Notes: generated by a model from the sequence alone, not told the origin. 64,000 nt of DNA from Piscinibacter gummiphilus (GCF_032681285.1 NZ_CP136336.1:1599001-1663000), one strand, 5' to 3'. Counted from the first letter of the stretch, positions 16,924 through 29,381 are shown. A program made the numbers and translations.

Positions 16924-18813
16924 ATGACAACCAACCACGCACTGCTCAACACGATCCAGAGCCCGGCCGACCTGCGCAAGCTGTCGCGCGTCGAGCTGAA
17001 GCAGCTCGCCGTCGAGTTGCGCGACTTCGTGCTGCAAAGCGTGTCGCAGACCGGCGGGCACCTGTCGTCGAACCTGGGCACCGTGGAACTCACCATTGCC
17101 TTGCACCACGTCTTCAACACCCCGCACGACCGCATCGTGTGGGACGTGGGCCACCAGACCTACCCGCACAAGATCCTCACCGGCCGGCGCGATCGCATGT
17201 CGACGCTGCGCCAGTACGGCGGGCTGTCGGGATTCCCGCGCCGCGACGAGAGCGAATACGACACCTTCGGCACCGCACATTCGTCGACCTCGATCTCGGC
17301 CGCGCTCGGCATGGCGGTGGCGGCGCAGATGCGTGGCGAAGACCGCCGCTCGGTCGCCGTGATCGGCGACGGCGCGATGACCGCCGGCATGGCCTTCGAG
17401 GCACTCAACAACGCCGGTGTGGCCGGCGCCAACATGCTCGTGGTGCTGAACGACAACGACATGTCGATCTCGCCGCCCGTGGGGGCGCTCAACCGCTACC
17501 TCGCGCGGCTCATGAGCGGCAAGTTCTACGCCGCCGCACGCGACACCGCCAAGACGGTGCTGAAGAACGCACCGCCGCTCTTCGAGCTGGCCCGCCGCTT
17601 CGAGGAGCACGCCAAGGGCATGGTCGTGCCCGGCACGATCTTCGAGGAATTCGGCTTCACCTATTTCGGCCCGATCGACGGCCACGACCTCGACTCGCTG
17701 ATCCCCACCCTCGAGAACCTGCGCGACATGAAGGGGCCCTTGTTCCTCCACGTCGTGACCAAGAAGGGCATGGGCTACAAGCTGGCCGAGGCCGACCCGG
17801 TGGCCTACCACGGCCCGAGCAAGTTCAACCCGGCCGAGGGCCTGAAGAAGCCCGCCACGCCGCCGAAGCCGACCTTCACGCAGGTGTTCGGGCAATGGCT
17901 GTGCGACATGGCCGCCGCCGACGAGCGGCTGGTGGGCATCACGCCGGCCATGCGCGAGGGCTCGGGCATGGTCGAGTTCGAGCAGCGCTTCCCCAAGCGC
18001 TACCACGACGTGGGCATCGCCGAGCAGCACGCCGTCACCTTCGCCGCGGGCCTGGCCTGCGAAGGCATGAAGCCGGTGGTCGCCATCTACTCGACCTTCC
18101 TGCAGCGCGCCTACGACCAGCTCATCCACGACGTGGCCCTGCAGAACCTGCCCGTCGTCTTCGCGCTCGACCGCGCGGGCCTGGTCGGAGCCGACGGCGC
18201 CACCCACGCGGGTGCCTACGACATCTCGTACCTGCGCTGCATTCCCAACATGAGCGTGCTGACGCCAGCCGACGAAAACGAGACCCGCCAGCTGCTCACC
18301 AGCGCCTTCAAGCAGGACCACCCCACCGCCGTGCGCTACCCGCGTGGCTCGGGAGCCGGCGTGGCAGTGCAGCCGACGCTCGACACTCTGCCCTGGGGCC
18401 AGGGCGAAGTGCGTCGCCGCGGTGAGCGCATCGCGATCCTTGCCTTCGGCACGCTGCTCCACCCGGCACTGGCGGCGGCGGAGAACCTCAACGCCACGGT
18501 GGCGAACATGCGTTTCGTGAAGCCGCTCGATGTCGCTCTCGTGACTGAACTTGCGCGCAGCCATGATGCAATCGTGACCGTGGAAGAGGGCTGCCTGATG
18601 GGTGGCGCCGGCAGTGCCGTTCAAGAGGCCCTGCAGGCCGCACGCATCGAAGTGCCCGTTCTCAGTCTGGGCTTGCCCGATGAATTCATCGAGCATGGTG
18701 ACCCCGCCAAGCTTCTCAGCTTGTGTGGCCTGGACGCCGCAGGCATCGAGCAATCGATCTTGAAGCGCTTCGGCGCCCGTCCTGCGTTGTTGCGGCCCGC
18801 CGTCAATCGTTAA
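16924..18813 (+). CDS. dxs: 1-deoxy-D-xylulose-5-phosphate synthase
   Basis: First enzyme of the MEP isoprenoid pathway, condensing pyruvate and glyceraldehyde 3-phosphate with thiamine diphosphate. The 629-residue length is standard. Visible: GGHLSSNLG near 40-48, the thiamine-diphosphate motif [18 protein letters not shown] near 152-169, and [15 protein letters not shown] near 360 with the catalytic Glu. It directly follows ispA, placing supply and use of isoprene units in one operon. Confidence 0.97.
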   Translation: MTTNHALLNTIQSPADLRKLSRVELKQLAVELRDFVLQSVSQTGGHLSSNLGTVELTIALHHVFNTPHDRIVWDVGHQTYPHKILTGRRDRMSTLRQYGGLSGFPRRDESEYDTFGTAHSSTSISAALGMAVAAQMRGEDRRSVAVIGDGAMTAGMAFEALNNAGVAGANMLVVLNDNDMSISPPVGALNRYLARLMSGKFYAAARDTAKTVLKNAPPLFELARRFEEHAKGMVVPGTIFEEFGFTYFGPIDGHDLDSLIPTLENLRDMKGPLFLHVVTKKGMGYKLAEADPVAYHGPSKFNPAEGLKKPATPPKPTFTQVFGQWLCDMAAADERLVGITPAMREGSGMVEFEQRFPKRYHDVGIAEQHAVTFAAGLACEGMKPVVAIYSTFLQRAYDQLIHDVALQNLPVVFALDRAGLVGADGATHAGAYDISYLRCIPNMSVLTPADENETRQLLTSAFKQDHPTAVRYPRGSGAGVAVQPTLDTLPWGQGEVRRRGERIAILAFGTLLHPALAAAENLNATVANMRFVKPLDVALVTELARSHDAIVTVEEGCLMGGAGSAVQEALQAARIEVPVLSLGLPDEFIEHGDPAKLLSLCGLDAAGIEQSILKRFGARPALLRPAVNR

Positions 18814-18871
18814 GAAGTCCGCGCCGCCGGGAGCCCCCGCGGCGGCAGGGCGACGGAATTGCTGTCATCCT

Positions 18872-18897
18872 CGCGGGTCTGAGTCAGTCAGACCGCG
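18872..18897 (+). promoter_or_regulatory. Hairpin in the folE2 leader
   Basis: GTCTGA (18877-18882) and TCAGAC (18888-18893) flank GTCAG; the stem extends through CGCG on both sides with one bulged G. No T-run follows, so it is not a classical terminator. It lies 28 bases before the folE2 start and could be an operator, a leader structure, or the 3' end of dxs mRNA. Confidence 0.4.
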
Positions 18898-18925
18898 CGA
18901 ATGAGGCGGCTGAGAGGTTTTTGGT

Positions 18926-19738
18926 ATGAATCACATGACAGACGCGAAGAGCGCCTTGATGAAAGACGCGCTCCACATTCCCGACACGCAAAGCGAGCGC
19001 GACGAGCGCCATCTGGCCATCCAACGCGTCGGCGTGAAGGATGTGCGCTTTCCCATGACGCTGAGCATGGGCAAGACGCCCCAGCCCACCATCGGCGTGT
19101 GGGACATGGACGTTGCCCTGCCTGCCGAGCAGAAGGGTACGCACATGTCGCGCTTCGTGGCCTGGCTCGACACGCTCAACGAGCCGCTCGACCCCGCCAC
19201 CCTGCGCCGCCATTTCGACGCGATGCTGCAGAAGCTGCACGCGACCGAAGGCCGTGTCGAGGTGCGCTTCCCGTTCTTCATCCGCAAGCGGGCGCCGGTG
19301 TCGGGCCTGGAAAGCCTGCTCGACTACCAGGGCAGCTGGATCGCCGAATGCCGCAACGGCCAGACCATCGTGTGGTCGCAGGTGCTGGTGCCGGTGAAGT
19401 CGCTGTGCCCATGCTCGAAGGAGATCTCCGACTACGGCGCGCACAACCAGCGCTCGCACGTCACCATCCGCGCCGAGCTGCTCGGCGACGTGGCCTGGGG
19501 TGAGCTGGTGCGTTTTGCCGAAGAGTCGGCCTCCAGCGAAATCTGGCCGATGCTCAAGCGGGCCGATGAAAAGTGGATCACCGAGCGCGCCTACGAGAAC
19601 CCCAAGTTCGTCGAAGACCTGGTGCGCGACGTGGCCCTGCGGCTCAATGCCGACAAGCGCATCGGCCGCTACTCGGTGGACGTCGAGAACTTCGAGTCCA
19701 TCCACAACCACTCAGCCTACGCCCGGATCGAGCGCTGA
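18926..19738 (+). CDS. folE2: GTP cyclohydrolase FolE2 (GCYH-IB)
   Basis: Converts GTP to 7,8-dihydroneopterin triphosphate for folate and queuosine. The 270-residue protein has the type IB blocks [19 protein letters not shown] in the form [17 protein letters not shown] near 58-74, [13 protein letters not shown] near 116, and [22 protein letters not shown] near 158-178 carrying the catalytic cysteine and histidine. It begins after GAGAGG at 18910-18915. FolE2 can use metals other than zinc and in some bacteria is under zinc control; a Zur-type site was looked for and not seen. No second folE is in the window. Confidence 0.95.
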   Translation: MNHMTDAKSALMKDALHIPDTQSERDERHLAIQRVGVKDVRFPMTLSMGKTPQPTIGVWDMDVALPAEQKGTHMSRFVAWLDTLNEPLDPATLRRHFDAMLQKLHATEGRVEVRFPFFIRKRAPVSGLESLLDYQGSWIAECRNGQTIVWSQVLVPVKSLCPCSKEISDYGAHNQRSHVTIRAELLGDVAWGELVRFAEESASSEIWPMLKRADEKWITERAYENPKFVEDLVRDVALRLNADKRIGRYSVDVENFESIHNHSAYARIER

Positions 19739-19860
19739 CGCGCGCGCGGTGGGTCAGAGCCCGCCGCGAGGGCCGGCGTGACCCCAGCCATGCCGGCAAG
19801 CCGTGCCAGTCGCGGGTACCGCAGCGCCTGTGCAAGGCCCTCGGGTAGCATCCGCGCACC

Positions 19861-21109
19861 ATGAATTGGCCCTATGAACTGCAAATCGGCTGGCGCTACA
19901 CGCGCGCTGGCCGTGCCGGTCGTCGCAACGGCTTCATCTCCTTCATCTCCGGCGTGTCGATGCTCGGCATCGCACTCGGCGTGGCCGCGCTCATCATCGT
20001 GCTGTCGGTGATGAACGGCTTCCAGAAGGAAGTGCGCGACCGCATGCTGTCGGTGGTGGCGCACATCGAGGTGCTCGAAGGGCAGGGTGCTGGGCTGCCC
20101 GATTGGCGCGCCACGGCCGCCAAGGCGCGCGAGAACCCACAGGTGGTGGGCGCGGCGCCCTTTGTGGCAGCGCAGGCGCTGATCGCCCGCGGCGACGAGA
20201 TGCGCGGCGCCGTGGTGCGCGGCATCTCGCCCGACGAAGAGGCCACCGTCACCGACCTCGCCGCGCAGCTCAAAGACACCACGCTTGCCCGTCTCGTGCC
20301 GGGCCAGTGGGGCATCGTGCTCGGCAGCGAGCTGGCCCGCCAGCTCGGCGTGCGTGCCGGCGACAACGTCACCATCCTGGCGCCCGGCGGCCAGGTCACA
20401 CCGGCCGGCGTGGTGCCGCGGCTCAAGCAGATGACGGTGGTCGGCACCTTCGACTCCGGACACTACGAATACGACAGCACGCTTGCACTCATCCACCTCG
20501 ACGACGCGCAGCGCCTCTTCCGCGTCGAAGGCCCGACCGGCGTGCAGCTGCGCTTGAAAGACCTGCACGAAGCGCCCACCGTGGCCTATGAGCTGAGTGC
20601 CGCGATGGGCTCGCAGGTCTACGTGCGCGACTGGACGCGCACCAACCGGAACTGGTTCGCCGCAGTGCAACTCGAGAAGCGCCTGATGTTCATCATCCTC
20701 ACGCTGATCGTCGCGGTGGCGGCCTTCAACCTCGTGTCCACGCTCGTGATGACGGTGACCGACAAGCGCGCCGACATCGCCATCCTGCGCACGCTCGGCG
20801 CCAGCCCGCGCTCGATCATGGGTGTCTTCATGGTGCAGGGCGCCGCCTCGGGCGTGATCGGCACGCTGGCCGGCGTGGTGCTCGGGCTCCTCGTGGCCTT
20901 CAACGTGGGCACCATCGTGCCGTTCATCGAGCGCCTGCTGCACACGAGCTTCCTCCCCGGCAGCGTCTACCTCATCAGCCAGATGCCCAGCGAGCCGCAA
21001 TCGGCCGACATCGTGCCCATCACCCTCATCTCCCTGGCGCTGGCCTTCGTGGCCACGCTCTACCCGAGCTGGCGCGCAAGCCGCGTGCAACCCGCAGAGG
21101 CCCTGCGCT

Positions 21110-21117
<8 letters not shown>
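19861..21117 (+). CDS. lolC: Lipoprotein-releasing ABC transporter permease (LolC/LolE/LolF type)
   Basis: A 418-residue permease with one N-terminal helix ([23 protein letters not shown]), a large periplasmic MacB-like domain (45-265) and three C-terminal helices of the FtsX fold. It extracts lipoproteins from the inner membrane for LolA. The ATPase gene lolD overlaps its end by 8 bases. Only one permease gene is present, so the complex probably uses two copies of this subunit, like the LolF type, rather than the LolC/LolE pair of E. coli. A -10-like TAGCAT lies at 19846. Confidence 0.9.
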
Positions 21118-21787
<670 letters not shown>

Positions 21788-21878
21788 TCCTGCTACCGGG
21801 GGGCGCGCGCGACAAGCTGGCCCCGCATCGCTAGACTGGGTCAGGCGCTTTTCGCCGCCCCCTCGTGGACCCCCCATC

Positions 21879-24101
21879 GTGTCGCCCCTCCGCCCGCGTC
21901 CGGTTCGTGCGCTGACCCGCCGGCTCGTGTTTGCGGCCATCGTGCCGGGGTGGGTGCTGGCGCTGGTGATGGTGTGGTCGGCCTACCAGCGCGAGCGCGA
22001 CAACCGCCTGGAGGCGATGCTGCAGACCGCCCGCGCGATGGCCTACCAGGCCGACCGCGAGCTGGGCACCAGCATCGGCGTGCTGCAGGCGCTCGCCACC
22101 TCGACCCGCATCGACGAAGGAGATGACCGCGGCTTCCACGAGCGTGCGAGCGACGTGCTCAAGCTCAGCGGCGGCGACAACATCGTGCTCTTCGACACCG
22201 CGCTGCAGGGGCGGGTCAGCGTCGCCCACCCCTTTGGCACCCCTTTGCCCAAGTTGGAGCGCGACCGCTTTCCCACCGTGCTGGCGAGCCTGCAGCCGGC
22301 CGTGTCGGATCTCTTCATCGGCCAAATGTCGCGCCAGCCGCAGGTCGCGGTGGCAGTGCCGGTCGTGCGCGAAGGCCGTGCCATCGCCCGACTGGAGATG
22401 GTCTTCAAGCCCGCGCGCTTCCAGCAGATCATCGATCGCCAGGGGTTCGATCCGGAGTGGACGGTGGGCATCCTCGATGGTGCGAGCCAGATCGTCGCCC
22501 GCAACCGCGACGCGGCCCGGCACATCGGCCAGCCGGTCGCTCCGGTGGTGCAGGAGCAGCTCAGCCGGCGCGACGAAGGCATCTTCCAGGGCCACACCAG
22601 CGACGGCATCGACACCATCGCGTGCTTCACGCGGTCGGGCACGTATGGCTGGTCGGTGGCGATCGGCATGCCCGTCAGGGTGCTGCATGCGGAGCTGGCG
22701 CGCCGGCTCGGGCTCGTGTTCGGCGCCGGCGTGCTGCTGCTCGTGCTCGGCTGGTGGCTCGCGAGCTTCATGGCACGCCGCATCGCCGAGCCGGTGCAAG
22801 CGCTGGTGGGCCCGGCGCTCGCGATCGGCCGCGGCGAGCCGGCGATGCCCGCTGCGAGTGAGCTCACCGAAGCCAACGATGTGGCGCATGCCCTGTCGCA
22901 GGCGCAGGCCTTGCTGCAGCAGCGTGAAGATGCCCGCCTGCGGGCCGAGGCGGCGCGTGTCGAGAGCGAATCGCTGCTGCGCCTGGCGCTCGATGCGAGC
23001 GAGATCGGCGACTGGGACATGGACCTGCGCAGCGGCGAGATCCAGCACTCCGCTCGCCACGACCGCTCGTTCGGCCACGCCGAGCCGCTCGCGCGCTGGA
23101 CGCTCGACGACTTCTGGCGCCAGGTGCACCCCGACGACCGCGCCCGCGTGGCCGCGCACATGGACGAGACCCTGCGCACCCGCGCGCCGCGCTGGCGACA
23201 GGAGTTCCGCGTGATCTGGCCCGACGGCAGCGTGCACTGGCTGGCCACGAGCGGCATGCTGGTCGTGGAAGACGGCGAGCCGGCGCGGCTGCTCGGCATG
23301 GTGATCGACATCACCGACCGGGTCGAAGCCGAAGCGTTGCGCGTGCAGCGCGTGCAGCTGGAAGCCGAAAACCGCCAGGTGGTGGAGGCGAGCCGCGTCA
23401 AGAGCGAGTTCCTCGCCAACATGTCGCACGAGTTGCGCACGCCGCTCAACGCGGTGATCGGCTTTGCCGACATCCTGCGCTCGCCGCTTCTGCCGGCCGA
23501 CTCGCCCAAGCGCGATGAGTACCTCGGCCACATCGCCAACGGCGGGCGCCACCTGCTCGAACTCATCAACGACGTGCTCGACCTCGCCAAGGTCGAGGCC
23601 GGCAAGCTCCAGCTCACCCCATTGCCGCTCGACCTGCCGGGCCTGGTGGGCGAGGTGACGGGCATGCTGCAGGCTGAAGCCGAGCGCAAGCGCATCGTCG
23701 TCGAGGTGCAGCTCGACCCGTCGCTCGACGATCTCGTGCTCGACCCGGCCCGGCTCAAGCAGGTGCTCTATAACTTCCTGTCGAACGCGATCAAGTTCAC
23801 CGGCCCCGGCGGGCGGGTGCAACTGCGCGCGGTGGCCGAAGACGAGTCGTGGTGGCGCATCGAGGTCGAAGACAATGGCGTGGGCATCGCCGCGGCCGAC
23901 CAGGCTCGGCTCTTCATGCCCTTCCAGCAGGTGCACACCGGCCTCGCCAAGACCCACGGCGGCACCGGCCTCGGGCTGGCCCTCACGCGCCGGCTCGCCG
24001 AGCTGCAGGGCGGCAGTGTGGGGCTGCGCAGCGAACCCGGCGTGGGCAGCGTCTTCCATGTGCGCCTGCCCCGGCGCGCTGCGCCCGGAGCGTTGCCATG
24101 A
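21879..24101 (+). CDS. Membrane hybrid-free sensor histidine kinase (Cache-HAMP-PAS-HisKA)
   Basis: A 740-residue kinase starting at GTG. Order: helix at about 13-32, extracytoplasmic double-Cache-like sensor (35-270), second helix (277-297), HAMP (298-350), PAS/PAC (365-490; the WTLDDFWRQVHPDD and GMVIDITDR blocks), HisKA with His517 in MSHELRTPLN, and an HATPase domain with N, G1 (DNGVGI) and G2 (GGTGLGL) boxes. No receiver is attached; the single-domain response regulator follows with an ATGA overlap and is the obvious partner. The ligand is unknown. A -10-like TAGACT lies at 21832. Confidence 0.92.
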   Translation: MSPLRPRPVRALTRRLVFAAIVPGWVLALVMVWSAYQRERDNRLEAMLQTARAMAYQADRELGTSIGVLQALATSTRIDEGDDRGFHERASDVLKLSGGDNIVLFDTALQGRVSVAHPFGTPLPKLERDRFPTVLASLQPAVSDLFIGQMSRQPQVAVAVPVVREGRAIARLEMVFKPARFQQIIDRQGFDPEWTVGILDGASQIVARNRDAARHIGQPVAPVVQEQLSRRDEGIFQGHTSDGIDTIACFTRSGTYGWSVAIGMPVRVLHAELARRLGLVFGAGVLLLVLGWWLASFMARRIAEPVQALVGPALAIGRGEPAMPAASELTEANDVAHALSQAQALLQQREDARLRAEAARVESESLLRLALDASEIGDWDMDLRSGEIQHSARHDRSFGHAEPLARWTLDDFWRQVHPDDRARVAAHMDETLRTRAPRWRQEFRVIWPDGSVHWLATSGMLVVEDGEPARLLGMVIDITDRVEAEALRVQRVQLEAENRQVVEASRVKSEFLANMSHELRTPLNAVIGFADILRSPLLPADSPKRDEYLGHIANGGRHLLELINDVLDLAKVEAGKLQLTPLPLDLPGLVGEVTGMLQAEAERKRIVVEVQLDPSLDDLVLDPARLKQVLYNFLSNAIKFTGPGGRVQLRAVAEDESWWRIEVEDNGVGIAAADQARLFMPFQQVHTGLAKTHGGTGLGLALTRRLAELQGGSVGLRSEPGVGSVFHVRLPRRAAPGALP

Positions 24102-24466
24102 CCGCGCCGCTGGTGCTGATCGTCGACGACAACCCGGTCAACCTGGAGCTGGCCTCGATGGTGCTGTGCAGCGCCGGCCTGCAGGTCGCCACCGCCGATG
24201 GCGCCGAGGCTGCCCTGCGGGCCCTTGCACACACGCGGCCCGACCTCGTGCTGCTCGATATTCAGATGCCTCACGTCGACGGCCTTGCGCTCCTCGGCCA
24301 GCTGAGGGCCGACCCTGCGACGGCCGATCTCGTGGTCGTCGCCTTCACCGCCTATGCGATGAAGGGCGACCGCGAGCGCCTGCTCGCCGCCGGGTGCGAC
24401 GGCTACATCAGCAAGCCCATCGAGATGGCTACCTTCGCCGAGCAGGTGCGTGCGCTGCTGCGCTAG
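24098..24466 (+). CDS. Single-domain response regulator
   Basis: A 122-residue CheY-like receiver with no output domain. Acid pocket at DD near 10-11, phosphoacceptor Asp54 in LVLLDIQMP, the switch Thr in FTAYAMKGD near 86, Lys in ISKPIE near 108. The AFTAYAMKGDRERLLAAGCDGYISKPI wording is the class found as the receiver of hybrid kinases and stand-alone DivK-like regulators. It probably takes phosphate from the kinase encoded just upstream and acts through protein contacts or a relay. Confidence 0.93.
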   Translation: MTAPLVLIVDDNPVNLELASMVLCSAGLQVATADGAEAALRALAHTRPDLVLLDIQMPHVDGLALLGQLRADPATADLVVVAFTAYAMKGDRERLLAAGCDGYISKPIEMATFAEQVRALLR

Positions 24467-24475
24467 GGCCTGCGC

Positions 24476-25507
24476 TCAGGCCACGCGCCCGAACCACCAC
24501 ACCGACAGCGCGGCCGACAGCAGCACCATCAGCGCTGCGGCGGCGGCGAAAAACGCGGTGATCTCGGTTTCCTTCTTCTCGACGACGAGCCGCGAGCTGA
24601 GCGACTGGTAGACCTTCTTCAGGTCGTCGGCCGTGCCGGCGTAGAAGTATTCGGCGCGGGTGAGGTTGGACACGCCCTTGAGCGTCTCCTCGTCGAGCCG
24701 CACGCGCATCGACCAGCCTTCGAAGCCGATGGTCTCGCCTTCCTTGGTGCCGATGCCCACCGAGTAGACCTTCACCCCGCGGTCGGCCGCCATCTTGGCG
24801 GCGTCCATCGGGTCAGGGCCGGTGGTGCGCTGGCCGTCGGTCAGGAGCACGATGGCGGCCGACGAGAACGACCCCGGTGGCACCGGCGTGAACTCCTTCG
24901 GCGGCTTGTCGCCGGGGCCGATGGGCATGTTGCGCGCGCCGGTGATCTGCGAGAGATCGATGCCCGCCTCGGGGAAGATGGTGGCGAGCGAGAGCACGAT
25001 GCCACTGCCGATGGCGGTGCCGCGCTGCAGCTGGAAGCGGTCGATGGCGGCTTCGATGTCTTCGCGGTTGAGCGTGGGCGGCTGCACCACGGCGGCGGTG
25101 CCGGCGAACGACACGACGCCCACCCGCACGCTGCGCGGCAGGTCTTTCAGGAAAGCCTTCGCGGCATCTTGTGCAGCCACGAGACGGTTGGGCTGAACGT
25201 CGGTCGCCCGCATGCTGCCCGAGACGTCCATCGCGAGGATGATGGTCTCCTGCTGCAGCGGCAGCGTCACCACCGCGCGCGGGCGTGCGGCGGCAACGAG
25301 CAGTGTCGCAAGGGCCAGCAGCATCAGCACCGGCGGCACGTGCCGGCGCCAGCCCTGGCCCTTGCCGGCCACCTGCTTCACGAGTGCCAGGTTGGCGAAA
25401 GTGAGCATCACCTTCTTGCGGCGGTGGAGCAGCCACCAATAGAGCAGCACGAGCAGCGGCAGTGCCGCCAACGACCACAGGAACTCAGGCCACACGAAGC
25501 TCATCAC
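24476..25507 (-). CDS. VWA-domain membrane protein (BatA-like)
   Basis: A 343-residue protein with two N-terminal helices (residues 8-26 and 60-77), a von Willebrand A domain carrying an intact MIDAS (DVSGSM near 94-99, later T in LNRED and DGQRTTG), and a C-terminal helix near 320-340. Family members work with MoxR ATPases as metal-dependent assembly or chaperone modules at the inner membrane. It overlaps the DUF58 gene upstream by 23 bases, and the start may be either of two adjacent Met codons. No BatB, TPR or BatD partner follows; the operon ends here, convergent with the response regulator gene. Confidence 0.88.
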   Translation of the reverse strand: MMSFVWPEFLWSLAALPLLVLLYWWLLHRRKKVMLTFANLALVKQVAGKGQGWRRHVPPVLMLLALATLLVAAARPRAVVTLPLQQETIILAMDVSGSMRATDVQPNRLVAAQDAAKAFLKDLPRSVRVGVVSFAGTAAVVQPPTLNREDIEAAIDRFQLQRGTAIGSGIVLSLATIFPEAGIDLSQITGARNMPIGPGDKPPKEFTPVPPGSFSSAAIVLLTDGQRTTGPDPMDAAKMAADRGVKVYSVGIGTKEGETIGFEGWSMRVRLDEETLKGVSNLTRAEYFYAGTADDLKKVYQSLSSRLVVEKKETEITAFFAAAAALMVLLSAALSVWWFGRVA

Positions 25508-26424
25508 GCCCTCCGGTGGTGTTGCGTTTCAAATGGGCCGGCAGCCCGGCCCCCGAGTTGAGCCGCATGCGCTGCTTGCGCAGCTCGACGAAGCGCAAGA
25601 GCGTGGCGAGCAGGTCTTCATCGGTGGCCAGCTCCAGCGTGTCGACGCCCGCACGCGCCAGCGATTCGCGCAACGCGGTCTCCTGCCGTTCGGCGCCTTT
25701 CTCGTAGCGCGAGCGGAAGCCGGGGTCGTTGGTGTCGACCATGAACTGTTCGCCCGTCTCGGCGTCTTGCAGCGTGACCATGCCGAGGTCGGGCAGGGCC
25801 ATCTCGAGCGGGTCGTACAGGCGCACCGCCAGTACCTCGTGGCGCAGGCTGAGTTGCGCGAGCGCCTGGTCCCAGCCCGGGGCGCTGAGGAAGTCCGACA
25901 CGACGAACACCGTCGAGCGCCGTGGCATGAGCGGTGCGGCGCGTTGCAGCAAGTCCCTCAGCTGCGTGGTGGTCTTGGCAGGCTTGGCCCGGTGCTGCTG
26001 CATGCGCTGCAGCAGGTGCAGCACGTGGGTGCGGGTGCCGCGTGCCGGCAGCACTTCGTCGAGTGTGTCGCCGTAGAGCATGGCGCCCACGCGGTTGCCG
26101 TGCCGCGTGAAGAGCCGCGCGAGCGTGGCCACGAACTCGGCCGACACGCTGCGCTTGCTGCGCGCCGAGCCGAAGTCGACGCTGCCCGAGAGGTCGAGCA
26201 GGAACCAGGCGGTGAGCTCGCGGTCTTCGGTGAACTCGCGCACGTAGGGCTGCTGCAGCCGCGCCGTCACGTTCCAGTCGATGTGGCGCACGTCGTCGTG
26301 GTGCTGGTACTCGCGCAGGTCGGCAAGGTCGAGCCCCGCACCGCGGAAGAGCGTGCGGTAATCGCCCTGCAGCACGCCATCGAGACGGCGGATCACCGTC
26401 CACTCGAGGCGCCGCAGGATGGCG

Positions 26425-27435
<1,011 letters not shown>

Positions 27436-27447
27436 GGTGGCGTTTCC

Positions 27448-28416
27448 TCAGAACGGTGGCATTCCCGCGGCCGCAGCCGCGTTCTCGATGGGCACGGCAA
27501 ACCCGATGCCGATGAAGGTGCGCTGCTCCGACGGGTTGAGGATGGCGGTCACGATGCCCACCACGCTGCCGTCCATCGTGACCAGCGGCCCGCCCGAGTT
27601 GCCGGGGTTGGCGGCGGCGTCGAACTGGATCAGGTTGGTCAGCTTGCGCTGACCTTGAGGCGAGCGGAACTCGCGCCGAAGGCCCGACACCACGCCGCCC
27701 GACACCGACGGCCCGATGCCGAACGGGAAGCCCACCGCGATCACCTCGTCGCCCGGTTGCAGGTCGGCAGTGGAGCGCATGGTCGCGGCGACCAGGTCGT
27801 CGGGAATGCTGCGGGCGCGCAGCACGGCGAGGTCGTGCTCGGGCTGCACGCCGATGAGCGAGGCGTCGGACTCGCTGCCGTCGGCAAAGGTCACCTTTAG
27901 CCGCTTGGAGCCGGCCACCACGTGCAGGTTGGTGAGGATGGTGCCGTTGTCGACGATCACCACGCCGGTGCCGATGGCATGGTTGGGCACGGGCGGGCCG
28001 TTCTCGGTCTTCTTCTTGGTGCTCTTGCCGCCCGGTGCCGCCTGGGGCGCGGGAGCATCGTCGGGCCCGTCGTCGCCTTCCACCCGCACCACGGATGGGG
28101 CGATGGCGGCATGGGCTTTGGCGTAGGCCGAGGGCAGGGGCTCTTTCTCGAGCGAGCGGCGCACCGAGGCATCGATGTCTTTCTGGGTGAGGGCGGCGCT
28201 GCCGGGGGCGAAGGCCCGCTGGCCGAAGGCGCCCAGCACCACCAGCAGCACGCCCACCGTGGCCCAGGCCAGGCGCTCGCGCCATGCCGATCGCTTGCGT
28301 GGCGCCACTGGCGCGGCGGCGGAGGCGCTCATGTCGGGTGCGGGCCGCACCGCAGCGGCGGTCGCGGGCGGCGACGGTTGTCGCGGCGAGCGGCTGTAGA
28401 GCGGAGCCTTTCTCAT
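27448..28416 (-). CDS. Membrane-anchored trypsin-like serine protease, HtrA-like without PDZ
   Basis: A 322-residue protein: a proline/alanine-rich cytoplasmic tail (1-45), one signal-anchor helix (49-67), then a chymotrypsin-fold protease. The triad is visible as His in LTNLHVVAG, Asp in PEHDLAVL and Ser in NPGNSGGPL. The chain ends about 60 residues after the serine, so there is no PDZ domain, unlike DegP or DegS. The ATG at 28416 follows GGAGG by 8 bases; a longer reading from 28518 is unlikely. It shares strand and close spacing with moxR, so it may serve the MoxR module or envelope protein quality control. Confidence 0.88.
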   Translation of the reverse strand: MRKAPLYSRSPRQPSPPATAAAVRPAPDMSASAAAPVAPRKRSAWRERLAWATVGVLLVVLGAFGQRAFAPGSAALTQKDIDASVRRSLEKEPLPSAYAKAHAAIAPSVVRVEGDDGPDDAPAPQAAPGGKSTKKKTENGPPVPNHAIGTGVVIVDNGTILTNLHVVAGSKRLKVTFADGSESDASLIGVQPEHDLAVLRARSIPDDLVAATMRSTADLQPGDEVIAVGFPFGIGPSVSGGVVSGLRREFRSPQGQRKLTNLIQFDAAANPGNSGGPLVTMDGSVVGIVTAILNPSEQRTFIGIGFAVPIENAAAAAGMPPF

Positions 28417-28558
28417 GCCTGCCACCTCCAGGTGTTCACGGGAGACTGCTGGATTCCAAACACCGCCGCCTCCTGCAGGCCGTTGCAGACCGTGTCGGCG
28501 ACATGCACACCGTATCACGCCGCGGGCGTCCGTGCATGCTCAAGGCATCATCCGGGGC

Positions 28559-29374
28559 ATGCGCTGGATCGACACCCACTGCCACCTCGATGCCCCCGAG
28601 TTCGACCCCGACCGCGACGGCGTCGTCGCGCGCGCCCATGCGGCGGGCGTGGCGCTGCAGGTGCTGCCGGCGGTGGCGGTGTCGAACTTCGAGACGGTGC
28701 GCCACCTTGCCCACCGGCACGGCCTGGCCTATGCGCTCGGCATCCACCCCTTGTGCGTGAACGACGCCGCGGAATCCGACCTCGCGGCGCTGCATGACGC
28801 GCTGCAGCGCCACCGCGACGACCCGCGCCTGGTGGCCGTGGGCGAGATCGGGCTCGACCATTTCGTGCCGGGCCTCGACCAGGCGAAGGCCCGGCATTTC
28901 TACGTGGAGCAACTCAAGCTCGCCCATGCCGCCGGCCTGCCGGTGCTGCTGCACGTGCGCCGCTCGGCCGACGCCTTGCTCAAGCAGTTGCGCCGCATTC
29001 CGGTGCGTGGCATCGCACACGCGTTCAATGGCAGCGAGCAGCAGGCGCAGGTCTTCATCGACCTCGGCTTCAAGCTGGGCTTTGGCGGGGCGATGACCTT
29101 CGACCGTGCGCTGCAGATCCGCCGCCTCGCCGAGACCGTGCCCGCCGAAAGCCTGGTGCTGGAGACAGACGCTCCCGACATCCCCCCGCATTGGCTTTAC
29201 CGCACCGCCGCCGAGCGTGCGGCCGGCGAGACCTCGCGCAACGAGCCGGCGCAGCTGCCGCGCATCGCGCAGACCCTGGCCGACCTGCGCGGCTGGACGC
29301 CCGCCCAGGTGGCCGACATCACCTGGCGCAACGCACAAGTCGCACTGCCCCGGCTGGCCGCTCTGGCAGACTGA
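28559..29374 (+). CDS. TatD-family metal-dependent hydrolase
   Basis: A 271-residue TIM-barrel nuclease-like enzyme. Metal ligands are in IDTHCHLD near 4-11, GEIGLDH near 97-103, HVRRS near 130, AHAFNGS near 152-158 and ETDAPD near 205-210. TatD-type proteins are Mg-dependent 3'-5' DNA exonucleases or related hydrolases. The start at 28559 places the motif right at the N-terminus as usual. It diverges from the protease gene and is followed 7 bases on by a DNA glycosylase gene, consistent with a DNA repair link. Confidence 0.9.
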   Translation: MRWIDTHCHLDAPEFDPDRDGVVARAHAAGVALQVLPAVAVSNFETVRHLAHRHGLAYALGIHPLCVNDAAESDLAALHDALQRHRDDPRLVAVGEIGLDHFVPGLDQAKARHFYVEQLKLAHAAGLPVLLHVRRSADALLKQLRRIPVRGIAHAFNGSEQQAQVFIDLGFKLGFGGAMTFDRALQIRRLAETVPAESLVLETDAPDIPPHWLYRTAAERAAGETSRNEPAQLPRIAQTLADLRGWTPAQVADITWRNAQVALPRLAALAD

Positions 29375-29381
29375 CGGGCCC

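Noticed and set aside
16531..18753. 740-codon minus-strand frame over ispA-dxs
   Set aside because: Antisense to complete, motif-bearing ispA and dxs.
18823..18846. GC-rich hairpin just after dxs as terminator
   Set aside because: Seven GC pairs with a ten-base loop but no T-run; could be chance in 70% GC sequence.
21831..24059. 742-codon minus-strand frame antisense to the histidine kinase
   Set aside because: No motifs, and the kinase frame is complete with an ATGA link to its regulator.
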